This document shows positions 1-8,221 of a DNA stretch of 64,000 nucleotides, piece after piece. The notes beneath the pieces were generated by a model, which was not told the origin of the DNA, made no database searches, and was given only the letters and a program-made list of their open reading frames with translations. The DNA comes from Bacteroidales bacterium (GTDB taxonomy: Bacteria > Bacteroidota > Bacteroidia > Bacteroidales > F082): positions 1 through 64,000 of the forward strand of contig JALNZT010000012.1 in assembly GCA_023229135.1 (NCBI GenBank). The letters are read 5' to 3'. Position 1 is the stretch's first letter, and every line of letters starts with the position of its first letter. The position numbers were made by a program, and so were the translations under genes.

Positions 1-135
1 TTTGAATCTTGAATCTTTGAATCCTTGAATCTTTGAACCAGCCTTCCTGCGATCCTGTCTGACGGCCAGGCAGGCAGCAGGCAGGTCTTGAATCTTTGAA
101 TCCTTGAATCTTTGAATCTTGAATCTTCAAATCCC
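1..135. repeat. Degenerate TTTGAATC short-unit repeat array with an embedded hairpin
   Basis: This non-coding stretch is built from 7-8 base units (TTTGAATC, CTTGAATC, TTGAATC) repeated head to tail in two blocks, about 1-38 and 87-128. Between them is a GC-richer insert with a short hairpin, CCTGTCTG (54-61) against CAGGCAGG (67-74). The block ends in GAATCTTCAAATCCCTC, which occurs again near 39452-39470. The array abuts the 3' end of a minus-strand gene and continues past the window edge. Function unknown. Confidence 0.75.
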
Positions 136-1020
136 TCACCTCACATATTTCCCTAAACAAGCCTCAAGCTGCCGCGCGTAAGCTCCGCCAAACAAATTGA
201 CGTGTACCAGCAGCGGGTAGAGATTACACAAATCAACCCGTTGCTGCCAGCCATTTTCCATTGGCCAGGCCTCGTTGTAAGCGTCATAAAAATGCGGATG
301 GAAACCGCCAAAAAGTTTGCTCATGCCGATATCCATTTCGCGGTGGCCATAATACACTGCCGGATCAATCAGCACGGCTTCGCCTGATTGGCTGCACAAA
401 AAATTTCCGCTCCACAAATCGCCGTGCAGCAGGGCAGGAGCTTCTTCCGGAAATAAGGAAGGCAAAAGCCTATACAACTTTTCAAAATCAGCAAGCGTTT
501 TTGTGGAGAGCAAGGCATGCTCTTTGGCCAGTTTTAGTTGTGGTTGCAATCGCTGATAAGTAAAAAAATCTGTCCAACTTTTTTCAACTGTGTTATCCTG
601 TTTTAGCGAACCTATGTAATTGGAGTGATCTAATCCAAAAGAGGTTTGTGCGTTGCGGTGCAAGCTTGCCAGTCCACGTCCAAAGTCTTCCCAAAACTGC
701 TTGTTGGGCTGGCCTTGATTTATAAATTCCAGTAGCAAAAAAGAAGTTTGGCCATTGCCGCCGTGACCTATAATCTGAGGGATGCGCAGGCTTTTGCTTT
801 CGGTTAGCACTTTTAGTCCGAGGGCTTCTTTTTCAAACATCTGCGGAAAACGCGAAGCATCATTATATTTCAGGAAAAACGACTTACCGGCATAGCTCAG
901 GCGATAGGCGGAATTGATAGAACCGCCGCCAACGGCAATGGTTTCGTCGATTAAAGCCTCTTGTTGGCAGTGATTTTTGAGCAGCTTTTCAATTTCCGGA
1001 ACGATAGTTAGAGGAAGCAT
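136..1020 (-). CDS. Fructosamine kinase family protein
   Basis: The 294-residue protein has the aminoglycoside-phosphotransferase-like fold of the fructosamine/ketosamine-3-kinase family. These kinases phosphorylate sugar adducts on protein amines in the cytoplasm so that the adducts fall off. Visible motifs are the catalytic loop LLHGDLWSGNFL and the metal-binding IDPAVYYGHREMDIGMS, both typical of the family, with a Lys-containing N-lobe segment (FFLKYN). Length is normal for the family. It is a single gene, separated from the anti-sigma gene to its right by about 40 bases. The bacterial substrate is inferred, not known. Confidence 0.88.
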   Translation of the reverse strand: MLPLTIVPEIEKLLKNHCQQEALIDETIAVGGGSINSAYRLSYAGKSFFLKYNDASRFPQMFEKEALGLKVLTESKSLRIPQIIGHGGNGQTSFLLLEFINQGQPNKQFWEDFGRGLASLHRNAQTSFGLDHSNYIGSLKQDNTVEKSWTDFFTYQRLQPQLKLAKEHALLSTKTLADFEKLYRLLPSLFPEEAPALLHGDLWSGNFLCSQSGEAVLIDPAVYYGHREMDIGMSKLFGGFHPHFYDAYNEAWPMENGWQQRVDLCNLYPLLVHVNLFGGAYARQLEACLGKYVR

Positions 1021-1060
1021 TTCTACAAATTTTTTAAGAGATTTACGTGCTATTTTAGCT

Positions 1061-1474
1061 TTAGAACAGTTTAGCAGCCTGTTTGAAGCCTGTTTTTTGT
1101 AATAAAGCTTGTAATATAAGCAATAATCCGATGGCCGGAAATATCACTAAACTTAATGCAGGCAAGTTTCTTACGGTATCGAGCACGCTTGGAAGCACCT
1201 CTTGCCGGCCTTGGAAATAGGTGAGTATAAACTGTACCGACTGACTGAAATAGGTGTTTATTAAACTAAAATCGGCCATGAAAACCAAAGTCAGCATAAC
1301 CATTAATAAGCTGATTAGCAGTAAATAACGCTCGGGAAGCATAGCTTGTTTAATGCTTTGTGGTGTAGCCTGTTTTTCAAGCTTTTGCATCACCTGATCA
1401 GCAAAATCTGGTGCTACCTTTTCTTTAGGAACTTTTCCAAGCAGTTGGTCGATATATTCATCATTCAAATTCAT
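1061..1474 (-). CDS. Small membrane protein, probable anti-sigma factor partner of the upstream ECF sigma
   Basis: This 137-residue protein has a charged cytoplasmic N-terminus (about residues 1-45) followed by two hydrophobic segments, about 47-70 and 105-125. Its start codon overlaps the stop of the ECF sigma gene by four bases, so the two are translationally coupled. Soluble N-terminus plus membrane anchor next to an ECF sigma is the usual arrangement of a membrane anti-sigma factor. No zinc-binding HxxxCxxC motif is present, so it is not a ZAS-type anti-sigma. The role is inferred from context only. Confidence 0.6.
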   Translation of the reverse strand: MNLNDEYIDQLLGKVPKEKVAPDFADQVMQKLEKQATPQSIKQAMLPERYLLLISLLMVMLTLVFMADFSLINTYFSQSVQFILTYFQGRQEVLPSVLDTVRNLPALSLVIFPAIGLLLILQALLQKTGFKQAAKLF

Positions 1475-2049
1475 GGCAAAGTATTTATTGTGTGTTGATT
1501 AACGATTTTTTCTTTCATAAGTTGTGCCAGCTTTTTGCGTATCCGGAACAGTTTCACCTTCACATTCGATTCGCTCAGACCGGTTATTTTACTTATTTCG
1601 GCCACGGCAAGCTCCTGCGTATAAAACAAGCTGATCAACCCGCGTTCATCTGGGTCGAGCTTTTTCAAGGCTTTTTCAAGCTGTTTAAAATCATCCTCTC
1701 CTTCGGTGAGTGGTTCCGTAGACTCATCGGCAACAAGGGTTTCCTTTCCCGAAAGTCCGGTCGTACGGATTGCTTTTGCTGCGTTTAACTGTCGGTACCT
1801 GCTGATTGCCGCATGATAGCTTATCCGGTAAAGCCAGGTCGAAAACAACGAATCGCCTTTAAAAGTAGCCAGCTTTTCGTAGGCTTTCAAAAAACAAAGT
1901 TGTGCAATATCTTCGGCTTCTTCACGCTGTTGTAATACCCGCATAGCAATGCTCATCACCATATCCTGGTATCTTACAACAAGTTTTTTGTAGTCGTTGC
2001 GTTGGCCCGAAAGCACTGATTTTATAACGCTGAGGTCATCGGCTTGCAT
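1471..2049 (-). CDS. RNA polymerase sigma factor, ECF (sigma-70) family
   Basis: A 192-residue protein with the two ECF domains. Region 2 lies near residues 20-90 (YQDMVMSIAMRVL, the EEAEDIAQLCFLKAYE core and FSTWLYRISYHAA). Region 4 lies near 125-180 (LDPDERGLISLFYTQEL, then the helix-turn-helix ISKITGLSESNVKVKLFRIR). It directs RNA polymerase to a dedicated regulon and is presumably restrained by the overlapping downstream membrane protein. The ATG at 2049 starts the conserved domain at the right distance. The inducing signal cannot be read from the sequence. Confidence 0.93.
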   Translation of the reverse strand: MQADDLSVIKSVLSGQRNDYKKLVVRYQDMVMSIAMRVLQQREEAEDIAQLCFLKAYEKLATFKGDSLFSTWLYRISYHAAISRYRQLNAAKAIRTTGLSGKETLVADESTEPLTEGEDDFKQLEKALKKLDPDERGLISLFYTQELAVAEISKITGLSESNVKVKLFRIRKKLAQLMKEKIVNQHTINTLP

Positions 2050-2124
2050 AGTTCGTTCATTGGACGCTGCTAATGCTGTTAAGTTACAGAAAAGCTATAA
2101 ATTTACAGCATAAATTATTAACAG

Positions 2125-3396
2125 ATGAACAGAATTATATTTGCTTTTAGCCTGATGCTGATGTCTTTGTCAGCTTTTCCACAGTTTGATAGTGTTTTTT
2201 ACAACAAAAGTTTGCGGCTTGATTATACACATGGCGGCATGGCAACCCAGGAATGGGTGATGCTGGAGCAGCTCTCGGAATCGCCGCACTGGGCGGGTTC
2301 AAAAACCCAAATGATAGATAGCCTGCGTTATGGAAAATATTTCTTTGAACTGCTCGACCTGACAACGGATTCCGTGCTTTATTCCCGAGGCTACGGCAGC
2401 CTTTTCAGTGAGTGGCAAACTACCATCGAGGCCCAACAAATTGCCCGCAGTTTCAGCGAGACAATCCTGATGCCATACCCAAAAGAGACTGTGCGACTCC
2501 TTATATACAGCCGCAATTTTAACGGTAACTGGGACACAATTTTTAAACTTAAAATTGATCCGGACAGCTATTTCATTAAGCCTGCCGTTGCTCCAAAATG
2601 GCCGGTGATGAATGTTTACGGCGATAACCCTTCTGAAAAGGCTGTTGATATTGTAATTTTACCGGATGGCTATACCATGGACGAGCTGGGCAAATTTATC
2701 GAAGATGCTAATTTTTTCAAAGAAAGCCTCTTCGCTTTTGAGCCATACGCTGCCATGCGTGATAAGTTTAACATCCGCGCCGTTTTAGCACCTTCGGAAC
2801 AGGCTGGCATCGCCATTCCCGCCGAGGGTATCTGGCCCGAAACCGCTTTGTCATCGCACTTTTATACCTTCGACAGCGAACGTTATTGCATGAGCTACGA
2901 CAACAAAAGCATACGCGATTTGGCTGGTCATGTGCCTTACGATCAGATATATATCCTTGCAAATACCACTAAATATGGCGGCGGTGGCATTTATAATTTC
3001 TATGCGTTAAGCACGGCAGGCAATCAGCTTTCATCAAAAATTATCGTGCATGAGTTCGGACATGCTTTTGCCGGCCTGGGCGATGAATATTTCGATAGCT
3101 CGACTTCTTATAACGACTTTTACAACCTGGAAGTCGAACCCTGGGAACCCAACCTCACCACGCTTGTTGATTTTGACTCGAAATGGAAAGATTTGTTGCT
3201 CCCTGGCATAGCTGTTCCCACCATCGCGCATGACAGCATGCGATCTGTTTTAGGTGTATATGAAGGCGGTGGTTATGTGGCAAAAGGGATGTTCAGGCCA
3301 AAAATGGACTGTCTGATGCACACTTTCAAGGAGGAAACATTCTGCGAAGCCTGTAATCGCGCCATCAGTAGGATGATTCTGTTTTATAGCGAATAA
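2125..3396 (+). CDS. Secreted M64 family zinc metallopeptidase (IgA peptidase M64-like)
   Basis: The 423-residue protein begins with a signal peptide (FAFSLMLMSLSAFPQ, cleavage around residue 20). An N-terminal beta-rich M64 accessory domain follows (about 22-150), then the catalytic domain. The zinc site is HEFGHAFAGLGDEY, with His309, Glu310 and His313 and a downstream Asp/Glu typical of metzincin-like M64 enzymes. The family includes an IgA-cleaving peptidase from Clostridium, but Bacteroidota members are general secreted proteases of unknown substrate. There is no T9SS C-terminal domain. It is transcribed divergently from the sigma/anti-sigma pair, 75 bases away. Confidence 0.9.
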   Translation: MNRIIFAFSLMLMSLSAFPQFDSVFYNKSLRLDYTHGGMATQEWVMLEQLSESPHWAGSKTQMIDSLRYGKYFFELLDLTTDSVLYSRGYGSLFSEWQTTIEAQQIARSFSETILMPYPKETVRLLIYSRNFNGNWDTIFKLKIDPDSYFIKPAVAPKWPVMNVYGDNPSEKAVDIVILPDGYTMDELGKFIEDANFFKESLFAFEPYAAMRDKFNIRAVLAPSEQAGIAIPAEGIWPETALSSHFYTFDSERYCMSYDNKSIRDLAGHVPYDQIYILANTTKYGGGGIYNFYALSTAGNQLSSKIIVHEFGHAFAGLGDEYFDSSTSYNDFYNLEVEPWEPNLTTLVDFDSKWKDLLLPGIAVPTIAHDSMRSVLGVYEGGGYVAKGMFRPKMDCLMHTFKEETFCEACNRAISRMILFYSE

Positions 3397-3408
3397 TCCT
3401 TGGCAACA

Positions 3409-3440
3409 CTTGCTGAAATGGCTGTTTTTTGCTAATTTTG
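3409..3440 (+). promoter_or_regulatory. Bacteroidota-type promoter upstream of ptb-buk
   Basis: A -7 box TAATTTTG lies at 3433-3440, preceded after a 20-base spacer by CTTG at 3409-3412, a near match to the TTTG -33 element. The predicted start of transcription is around 3447, giving a leader of about 45 bases before the ATG at 3492. Confidence 0.55.
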
Positions 3441-3491
3441 CAGCTTTAATGTGAAGAAATTAACAATACCCATTAATTTACAATAACACCC

Positions 3492-4397
3492 ATGGAAATT
3501 ACCAAACTTGACCAGATGTTTGAAGCCTTGCGCAACAGTCCTAAAAAGCGTCTTGTTGCTGCTTTTGCTAACGACGAACATTCTATAAGCGCTGTCAATC
3601 AAGCCATTGACTTAGGTTTAATTGAAGGAACGCTTGTTGGCGATGAAGCCATCATTAAAGCGATATGCAAAGAACACGCTATTGACGTTTCTAAATTTAC
3701 CGTTGTGCACGAGCCGGACGAGATGAAAGCGGCCTACAAAGCGGTTGAATTGATCAATAATGGCGATGGCAACTTGCTTATGAAAGGTTTGGTGAGTACC
3801 GATAAATATATGCGTGCCATCCTCAACAAAGAAAAAGGATTGATGGACAAAGGTGCAGTTTTGAGCCATGTTACGGTAATGGAAAATCCAAATTATCATA
3901 AATTATTGATCGTAGGCGACGTGGCTATTTTACCGGCTCCTGAGATGCCCGAGAAAATCGCCATCACCAATTACCTGATCAGAACAGCACATGCTTTAGG
4001 AATAAAACGGCCAAAAGTGGCTTTGATTTCTGCTTCAGAGCAGGTTTCCTTCAAAATACAATCGAGCGTGGATGCCGCCCTGATTTCGAAAATGGCCGAT
4101 CGCGGACAGATCAAAGGTGCTGATGTAGATGGTCCGTTGGCGCTCGACATAGCTATTGACCCGGAAAGTGCTCAAATCAAGAAAATGACTGGAGTAGTGG
4201 CTGGAAATGCCGACTGCCTGGTGTTTCCAAATATTGAATCGGGCAACGTTTTTTACAAAATGAATACCAAGCTTGCCAATGGCGAACAAGGCGCAATTGT
4301 CGTTGGAGCACGCGTTCCGGCTGTGCTTTCATCCCGTGGCGACAGCACGAAAACTAAGTTATATTCTATTGCCCTTGCTGCTTTAACAGCACAATAG
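3492..4397 (+). CDS. ptb: Phosphate butyryltransferase (phosphate acyltransferase family)
   Basis: This 301-residue cytoplasmic enzyme interconverts butyryl-CoA plus phosphate with butyryl-phosphate plus CoA. It belongs to the phosphate acetyl/butyryl-transferase family. Family features include the ISA-VNQAIDLGLIEGTLVGD nucleotide-binding start, LLMKGLVSTDKYMRAIL, LSHVTVMENP and the C-terminal GNADCLVFPNIESGNVFYK and ANGEQGAIVVGARVPAVLSSR blocks. The length matches Ptb rather than the longer Pta. Butyrate kinase lies 54 bases downstream, so the two genes form the classical pair turning acyl-CoA into acid and ATP. Branched-chain acyl-CoA from amino acids is an equally possible substrate. Confidence 0.92.
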   Translation: MEITKLDQMFEALRNSPKKRLVAAFANDEHSISAVNQAIDLGLIEGTLVGDEAIIKAICKEHAIDVSKFTVVHEPDEMKAAYKAVELINNGDGNLLMKGLVSTDKYMRAILNKEKGLMDKGAVLSHVTVMENPNYHKLLIVGDVAILPAPEMPEKIAITNYLIRTAHALGIKRPKVALISASEQVSFKIQSSVDAALISKMADRGQIKGADVDGPLALDIAIDPESAQIKKMTGVVAGNADCLVFPNIESGNVFYKMNTKLANGEQGAIVVGARVPAVLSSRGDSTKTKLYSIALAALTAQ

Positions 4398-4450
4398 CTG
4401 CCAGTAAACCAGATTTCTCAATTCTATTAATATCATTGACGCACATCCGC

Positions 4451-5527
4451 ATGGAAGAAATCAGAATATTAACGATCAATCCCGGCTCTACTTCAACAAA
4501 GTTTGCTGTTTTTTCGGGAACAGATCCTGTCTTTATCAAAACGATTAGGCATACCACCGAAGAGCTCGAGCCTTATGAAAAGATTACCGATCAGTTTGAG
4601 TTTAGGAAAGAGCTGATTTTGGAGCAAATGCAACATGCTGATGTTGAGCTTAGTCAGATAAAAGCTGTGGTAGGTAGAGGCGGCTTGCTAAAACCAATTG
4701 AATCAGGTGTTTATGAGGTTAATGATGCCATGATTCGAGACTTGAGAGATAGTCCCCTTGGCGAACATGCCAGCAATCTCGGTGGATTAATCGCACGCGA
4801 TATCGCGGCTTCTTTGCCTGATGCCCGTGCTTTTATCGCTAATCCGGTGGTGGTGGACGAGCTGGATGATCTGGCCCGTCTTTCCGGACACCCTTTGTTG
4901 CCGCGTGTTTCTATTTTTCACGCCCTCAACCAAAAGGCTGTGGCCCGTCAGCATGCCAAAAGTATTATGCGTAAATACGAAGAGATGAACCTGATCGTGG
5001 TGCATCTCGGCGGTGGAATCACCGTTGGTGCGCACAAGCAAGGCCGTGTTGTGGACGTAAATCAAGGCCTCGACGGCGATGGCCCTTTTTCGCCCGAACG
5101 CACCGGAACATTGCCTGTTGCAGCACTGGCCAGGTTGTGCTATAGTGGAAAATATACGCTCAAAGAAGTGCTAAAAATGATCAAAGGTGAAGGCGGTTTG
5201 GTGGCTTACCTAAAAACCAACAGTGCCTACGAAGTGGAGCAACGCGTAGCAGGCGGCGACAAACATGCCGAATTGGTGTACAAAGCGATGGCTTATCAAG
5301 TGGCAAAAGAAATTGGTGCGATGGCTACCGTGATGCATATGCAGGTAGATAGTATCCTGATTACCGGTGGAATAGCTCATGATAAATATTTTGTGAACCA
5401 AATTATTGAACGCGTTCACCGTATTGCTCCAGTACACGTTTATCCAGGCGAGGATGAGCTGAAAGCTCTTGCTATGAACGGATTACGTGTTATAAGCGGC
5501 GAAACAGAGCCTGCGATTTATAGTTAG
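4451..5527 (+). CDS. buk: Butyrate kinase
   Basis: A 358-residue ASKHA-fold acid kinase that makes ATP and butyrate from butyryl-phosphate. The N-terminal phosphate-1 motif is RILTINPGSTSTKFAVF. Later blocks are VVGRGGLLKPIESGVYEVN, VHLGGGITVGAHKQGRVVDV, DGDGPFSPERTGTLP and the adenosine loop ILITGGIAHDKYF. An in-frame TTG at 4436 would add five residues, but the ATG at 4451 puts the start directly before the conserved strand, as in family members. It forms an operon with ptb and is closed by a strong hairpin at 5545. Confidence 0.94.
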   Translation: MEEIRILTINPGSTSTKFAVFSGTDPVFIKTIRHTTEELEPYEKITDQFEFRKELILEQMQHADVELSQIKAVVGRGGLLKPIESGVYEVNDAMIRDLRDSPLGEHASNLGGLIARDIAASLPDARAFIANPVVVDELDDLARLSGHPLLPRVSIFHALNQKAVARQHAKSIMRKYEEMNLIVVHLGGGITVGAHKQGRVVDVNQGLDGDGPFSPERTGTLPVAALARLCYSGKYTLKEVLKMIKGEGGLVAYLKTNSAYEVEQRVAGGDKHAELVYKAMAYQVAKEIGAMATVMHMQVDSILITGGIAHDKYFVNQIIERVHRIAPVHVYPGEDELKALAMNGLRVISGETEPAIYS

Positions 5528-5544
5528 GTGAAAATTATTAAAAT

Positions 5545-5582
5545 AAAAAAGCGTGTTTATCAACTGACAAACACGCTTTTTC
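5545..5582. terminator. Bidirectional intrinsic terminator between buk and the cytochrome b561-like gene
   Basis: The stem GCGTGTTT (5551-5558) pairs with AAACACGC (5569-5576). It is flanked by an A-run on the left and a T-run on the right, so it can terminate both converging transcripts. Confidence 0.85.
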
Positions 5583-5605
5583 TTTGTGCCGTGCTTTCGT
5601 ACGCT

Positions 5606-6184
5606 TTAATCTTCAGCTTTCGAGCCGCTCACCATCCTTGAAATGATCCCTTTTTCTGCTGTGAATTCTGCTGTCAATACACCTGCCAAATGGATTACGA
5701 TATAGGCTACCAGGTAATAAACGCCCAACACATGGATTCCTTCCATCGGCTTTTTCAGCTCTTTAGGCCCTAATACGATTAGAAGTCCTGTTACTAATGA
5801 AACAATGATGCAAGCATAAAAAACAAGGTATACCCATCTTTGAAATTTCACTTTTTGAGATAGATTTTTACTGAAAGGATTTTGGAGAGCCATATATCCA
5901 AACGCGGGAAGTAGGAAGCGGATACTAAATAATCCCACCAGCACATAACCGATATAAATATGCCAATCCCACATGGGTTGCCTTATCTTTTTTGCCAGGG
6001 CAATGCGTTGATCTTGAGATAGAACCTGATCAGTATCACGAAGGTAATCTTGTATGATAGCTGCCATATTATACTTGTTCATCCAGGTTAAACGCAAAAA
6101 AATTGTGATTAGCAATAGCAGCAATGAAATGGCTATTGCCCAGTGAATTATTCGATCTACTTTTGAATACTTCGGTTTTTCCAT
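5606..6184 (-). CDS. Cytochrome b561 / b-type di-haem membrane protein
   Basis: A 192-residue integral membrane protein with four to five hydrophobic segments. His residues sit in helices as in the cytochrome b561/NiFe-hydrogenase cytochrome b family (RIIHWAIAISLLLL, WDWHIYIGYVLVGLFSIRFL, IHVLGVYYLVAYIVIHLAGV). It probably moves electrons between the quinone pool and a partner. A longer frame opens at 6244 but would overlap proline dehydrogenase and add a non-hydrophobic Cys-rich leader. The ATG at 6184 gives the conserved start KVDRIIHWAIA and leaves a 46-base gap. It may serve as an electron path for the upstream dehydrogenase, an inference from co-orientation only. Confidence 0.82.
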   Translation of the reverse strand: MEKPKYSKVDRIIHWAIAISLLLLLITIFLRLTWMNKYNMAAIIQDYLRDTDQVLSQDQRIALAKKIRQPMWDWHIYIGYVLVGLFSIRFLLPAFGYMALQNPFSKNLSQKVKFQRWVYLVFYACIIVSLVTGLLIVLGPKELKKPMEGIHVLGVYYLVAYIVIHLAGVLTAEFTAEKGIISRMVSGSKAED

Positions 6185-6230
6185 AATATTGGATTTTATA
6201 CAGGACACAAATTTTTTGCAAGCCGGAAAC

Positions 6231-7148
6231 CTATCCCCGCACAAACAGCGCTTTGATAATGTCCATTGCCATTCCCGGGTTTTCTTTCAGGCGGCGTGTG
6301 GAATAGGCAAACCATTGCATGCCAAATGGCACATAAATACGCATGCGATGACCATCGTCAACAATGGATTTGCGTAAGCCAGGTGTAACGCCATAAAGCA
6401 TCTGAAACTCGTACTTATCTTTTGGAACCTTATATTTCTCAATCAGTTTGTAAGCACCTTCCACAAGGGGTTTGTCGTGGGTAGCAATAGCTGCGTAAAT
6501 ACCGTTTTGGAACATATATTCCAGGTCTTGCAAATAATTCTCGTTGATGGTTTCGTATTTTTTGTAGGCAATTTTCTCGGATTCCACATAAATACCTTTG
6601 CACAACCTATAGCTCACTGGAATTTCAGGAGTGTTGAGGTCGAGCATGTTTTCAATGTCTTTTTTAGTGCGTTTCAAGTAGGCCTGCAAAACCAGCCCAA
6701 CATTTTTTGGAAACTCGGCTTTGAGTTTTCTGAAAAGCTCAATTTCCATATCTACGCACTGCGAATCTTCCATATCAATCCGAACAAAGTTTTTGTAGGA
6801 AGCTGCTTTGGCCACAATTTCGCGGATATAGCGATAGGCTACTTCCTTGTCAATCAACAAGCCAAACATGGTTGGTTTTAGCGAATAATTTCCATCGATG
6901 CCAGCTTCCTGTATGGTCTCAATAATATGCAAATACTCGTTTTTATTGGCTTCGGCTTGCTCAAGTTGGGTAATAAACTCACCAAGCAAATCTATAGTAA
7001 CCATGATGCCTTCTGCATTAAGTTCCCGGCTTATCGCAACGGCATCTTCAATTGTTTTACCAGCGATATAGCGTTTTGAAAAAAGCCATACAAAGCTCTT
7101 AGGCATAAAGGGTAACATGCCTGCAATTAATTTGTTGAGTAAATTCAT
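6231..7148 (-). CDS. Proline dehydrogenase
   Basis: This 305-residue monofunctional enzyme oxidises proline to pyrroline-5-carboxylate with FAD and passes electrons to quinones. The TIM-barrel blocks are clear: EGIMVTIDLLGEFI, NYSLKPTMFGLLID, FVRIDMEDSQCVDMEIELF, GLVLQAYLKRT, PVSYRLCKGIYVES, AIATHDKPLVE, FQMLYGVTPGLR and the C-terminal YVPFGMQWFAYSTRRLKENP, whose two adjacent Arg bind proline carboxylate. Length is typical of the short bacterial ProDH type. The P5C dehydrogenase partner is not in the window. A cytochrome b561-like gene follows on the same strand. Confidence 0.93.
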   Translation of the reverse strand: MNLLNKLIAGMLPFMPKSFVWLFSKRYIAGKTIEDAVAISRELNAEGIMVTIDLLGEFITQLEQAEANKNEYLHIIETIQEAGIDGNYSLKPTMFGLLIDKEVAYRYIREIVAKAASYKNFVRIDMEDSQCVDMEIELFRKLKAEFPKNVGLVLQAYLKRTKKDIENMLDLNTPEIPVSYRLCKGIYVESEKIAYKKYETINENYLQDLEYMFQNGIYAAIATHDKPLVEGAYKLIEKYKVPKDKYEFQMLYGVTPGLRKSIVDDGHRMRIYVPFGMQWFAYSTRRLKENPGMAMDIIKALFVRG

Positions 7149-7371
7149 GACCTGGTTTTTTTTAAATTTTTCAATCTATGGGTTTTGATTTTTTTTTGTT
7201 TAAAACTATTTCCTTGTTAGCGCCTTGAGGAGTTTTCAGTGTGCGAAGTTAACAATTAGTTTAATTTGTGAAATAAATAACATCTATTTTTGCGGTCTCA
7301 AACAAGATTTTGTTGTTTGTAGAAAAAACTGCTTGTTGAATTGCGTGGTGAAGCAAGGAGGTTAACAAATA

Positions 7372-7403
7372 TTTGTTCGTCAAAATATTAATAACTATCT
7401 TTG
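7372..7403 (+). promoter_or_regulatory. Bacteroidota-type promoter for the yceD-rpmF-plsX-fabH operon
   Basis: TTTG at 7372-7375, a 20-base spacer and TATCTTTG at 7396-7403 match the TTTG / TAnnTTTG consensus exactly. Transcription would start near 7410, about 19 bases before the GTG at 7429. This is one of the two cleanest promoters in the window. Confidence 0.75.
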
Positions 7404-7428
7404 CCGCCCGATTTTTAAGTGCTTAGAA

Positions 7429-7950
7429 GTGAAACCTTTTCAGGAATTTTTTATCCCGTTGGTCGGTTTATCTGCCGGAGAACACCGTTATGATTTCACA
7501 ATCGACGATGGGTTCTTCGCTCATATTCCCTATTCTGAGATACAGAAAGGACAGCTGAAAGTAGATCTATTGCTTGATAAAAGAAACAATATGATTGAGC
7601 TGACTTTTTATATCAATGGTTGGGTTGAAGTGACTTGCGACCGTTGCAACGATCCTTTTAAGCTGGATTTGAACGGTGAAAATTCACTCTATATTAAATA
7701 TGGCGAAAGCTTTCTTGAAGAATCGGAGGAGGTAATTGTGATTCCTGCTGACCAACATCAGTTTGATAGCAGCCACCTGCTTTATGAATATATTATGTTG
7801 TTGCTGCCTATCCGAAGGGTTCATCCTGAAGATGAAAACGGCAACAATTTTTGTAATCCCGAGGTGATCGAAAAACTAAACCGGCTTCAGGCCACAGTAG
7901 AAATCGATTCACGTTGGGAAATACTTAAAAAATTGAAGGACAATTCGTAG
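7429..7950 (+). CDS. DUF177 / YceD family protein
   Basis: The 173-residue protein carries the YceD (DUF177) domain with its conserved Cys pair VTCDRCNDPFKLDL near residues 70-85. The C-terminal acidic region ends in the LLPIRRVHPEDENG motif seen in family members. YceD is usually encoded immediately before rpmF and is linked to 23S rRNA or large-subunit maturation in other bacteria. The ORF begins with GTG at 7429, just downstream of a consensus promoter; no ATG fits better. It is the first gene of the operon. Confidence 0.85.
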   Translation: MKPFQEFFIPLVGLSAGEHRYDFTIDDGFFAHIPYSEIQKGQLKVDLLLDKRNNMIELTFYINGWVEVTCDRCNDPFKLDLNGENSLYIKYGESFLEESEEVIVIPADQHQFDSSHLLYEYIMLLLPIRRVHPEDENGNNFCNPEVIEKLNRLQATVEIDSRWEILKKLKDNS

Positions 7951-7993
7951 AAACACAAAATAGACAATTATAAATTTCAAATAAGAATCGACA

Positions 7994-8182
7994 ATGGCAC
8001 ATCCAAAACGAAAAATCTCCAAAACCAGAAGAGATAAAAGAAGAACACACTACAAAGCTGAGTTACCTAACCTGGCGAAATGCCCCGTAACAGGTGCTAT
8101 TCATGTGTATCATAGAGCATATTATGTTGATGGTGACCTGTATTATAAAGGACAATTGGTAGTAGAAGGCGCGAAGGCGTAG
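7994..8182 (+). CDS. rpmF: 50S ribosomal protein L32
   Basis: A 62-residue basic protein starting MAHPKRKISKTRRDKRRTHY, the diagnostic L32 N-terminus, followed by PNLAKCPVTGAIHVYHRAY. Only one Cys is retained at the usual zinc-ribbon position, so this is the zinc-free (C-minus) form. It lies 43 bases after yceD and 39 bases before plsX, the widely conserved arrangement that couples ribosome and membrane lipid synthesis. Confidence 0.97.
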   Translation: MAHPKRKISKTRRDKRRTHYKAELPNLAKCPVTGAIHVYHRAYYVDGDLYYKGQLVVEGAKA

Positions 8183-8221
8183 TCAACAAAGCTTGTTTTG
8201 TTAGAACAGGGTTTAAGACCA

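Noticed and set aside
261..563. Open frame on the plus strand within the fructosamine kinase gene
   Set aside because: It is antisense to a clearly conserved gene and shows no domain.
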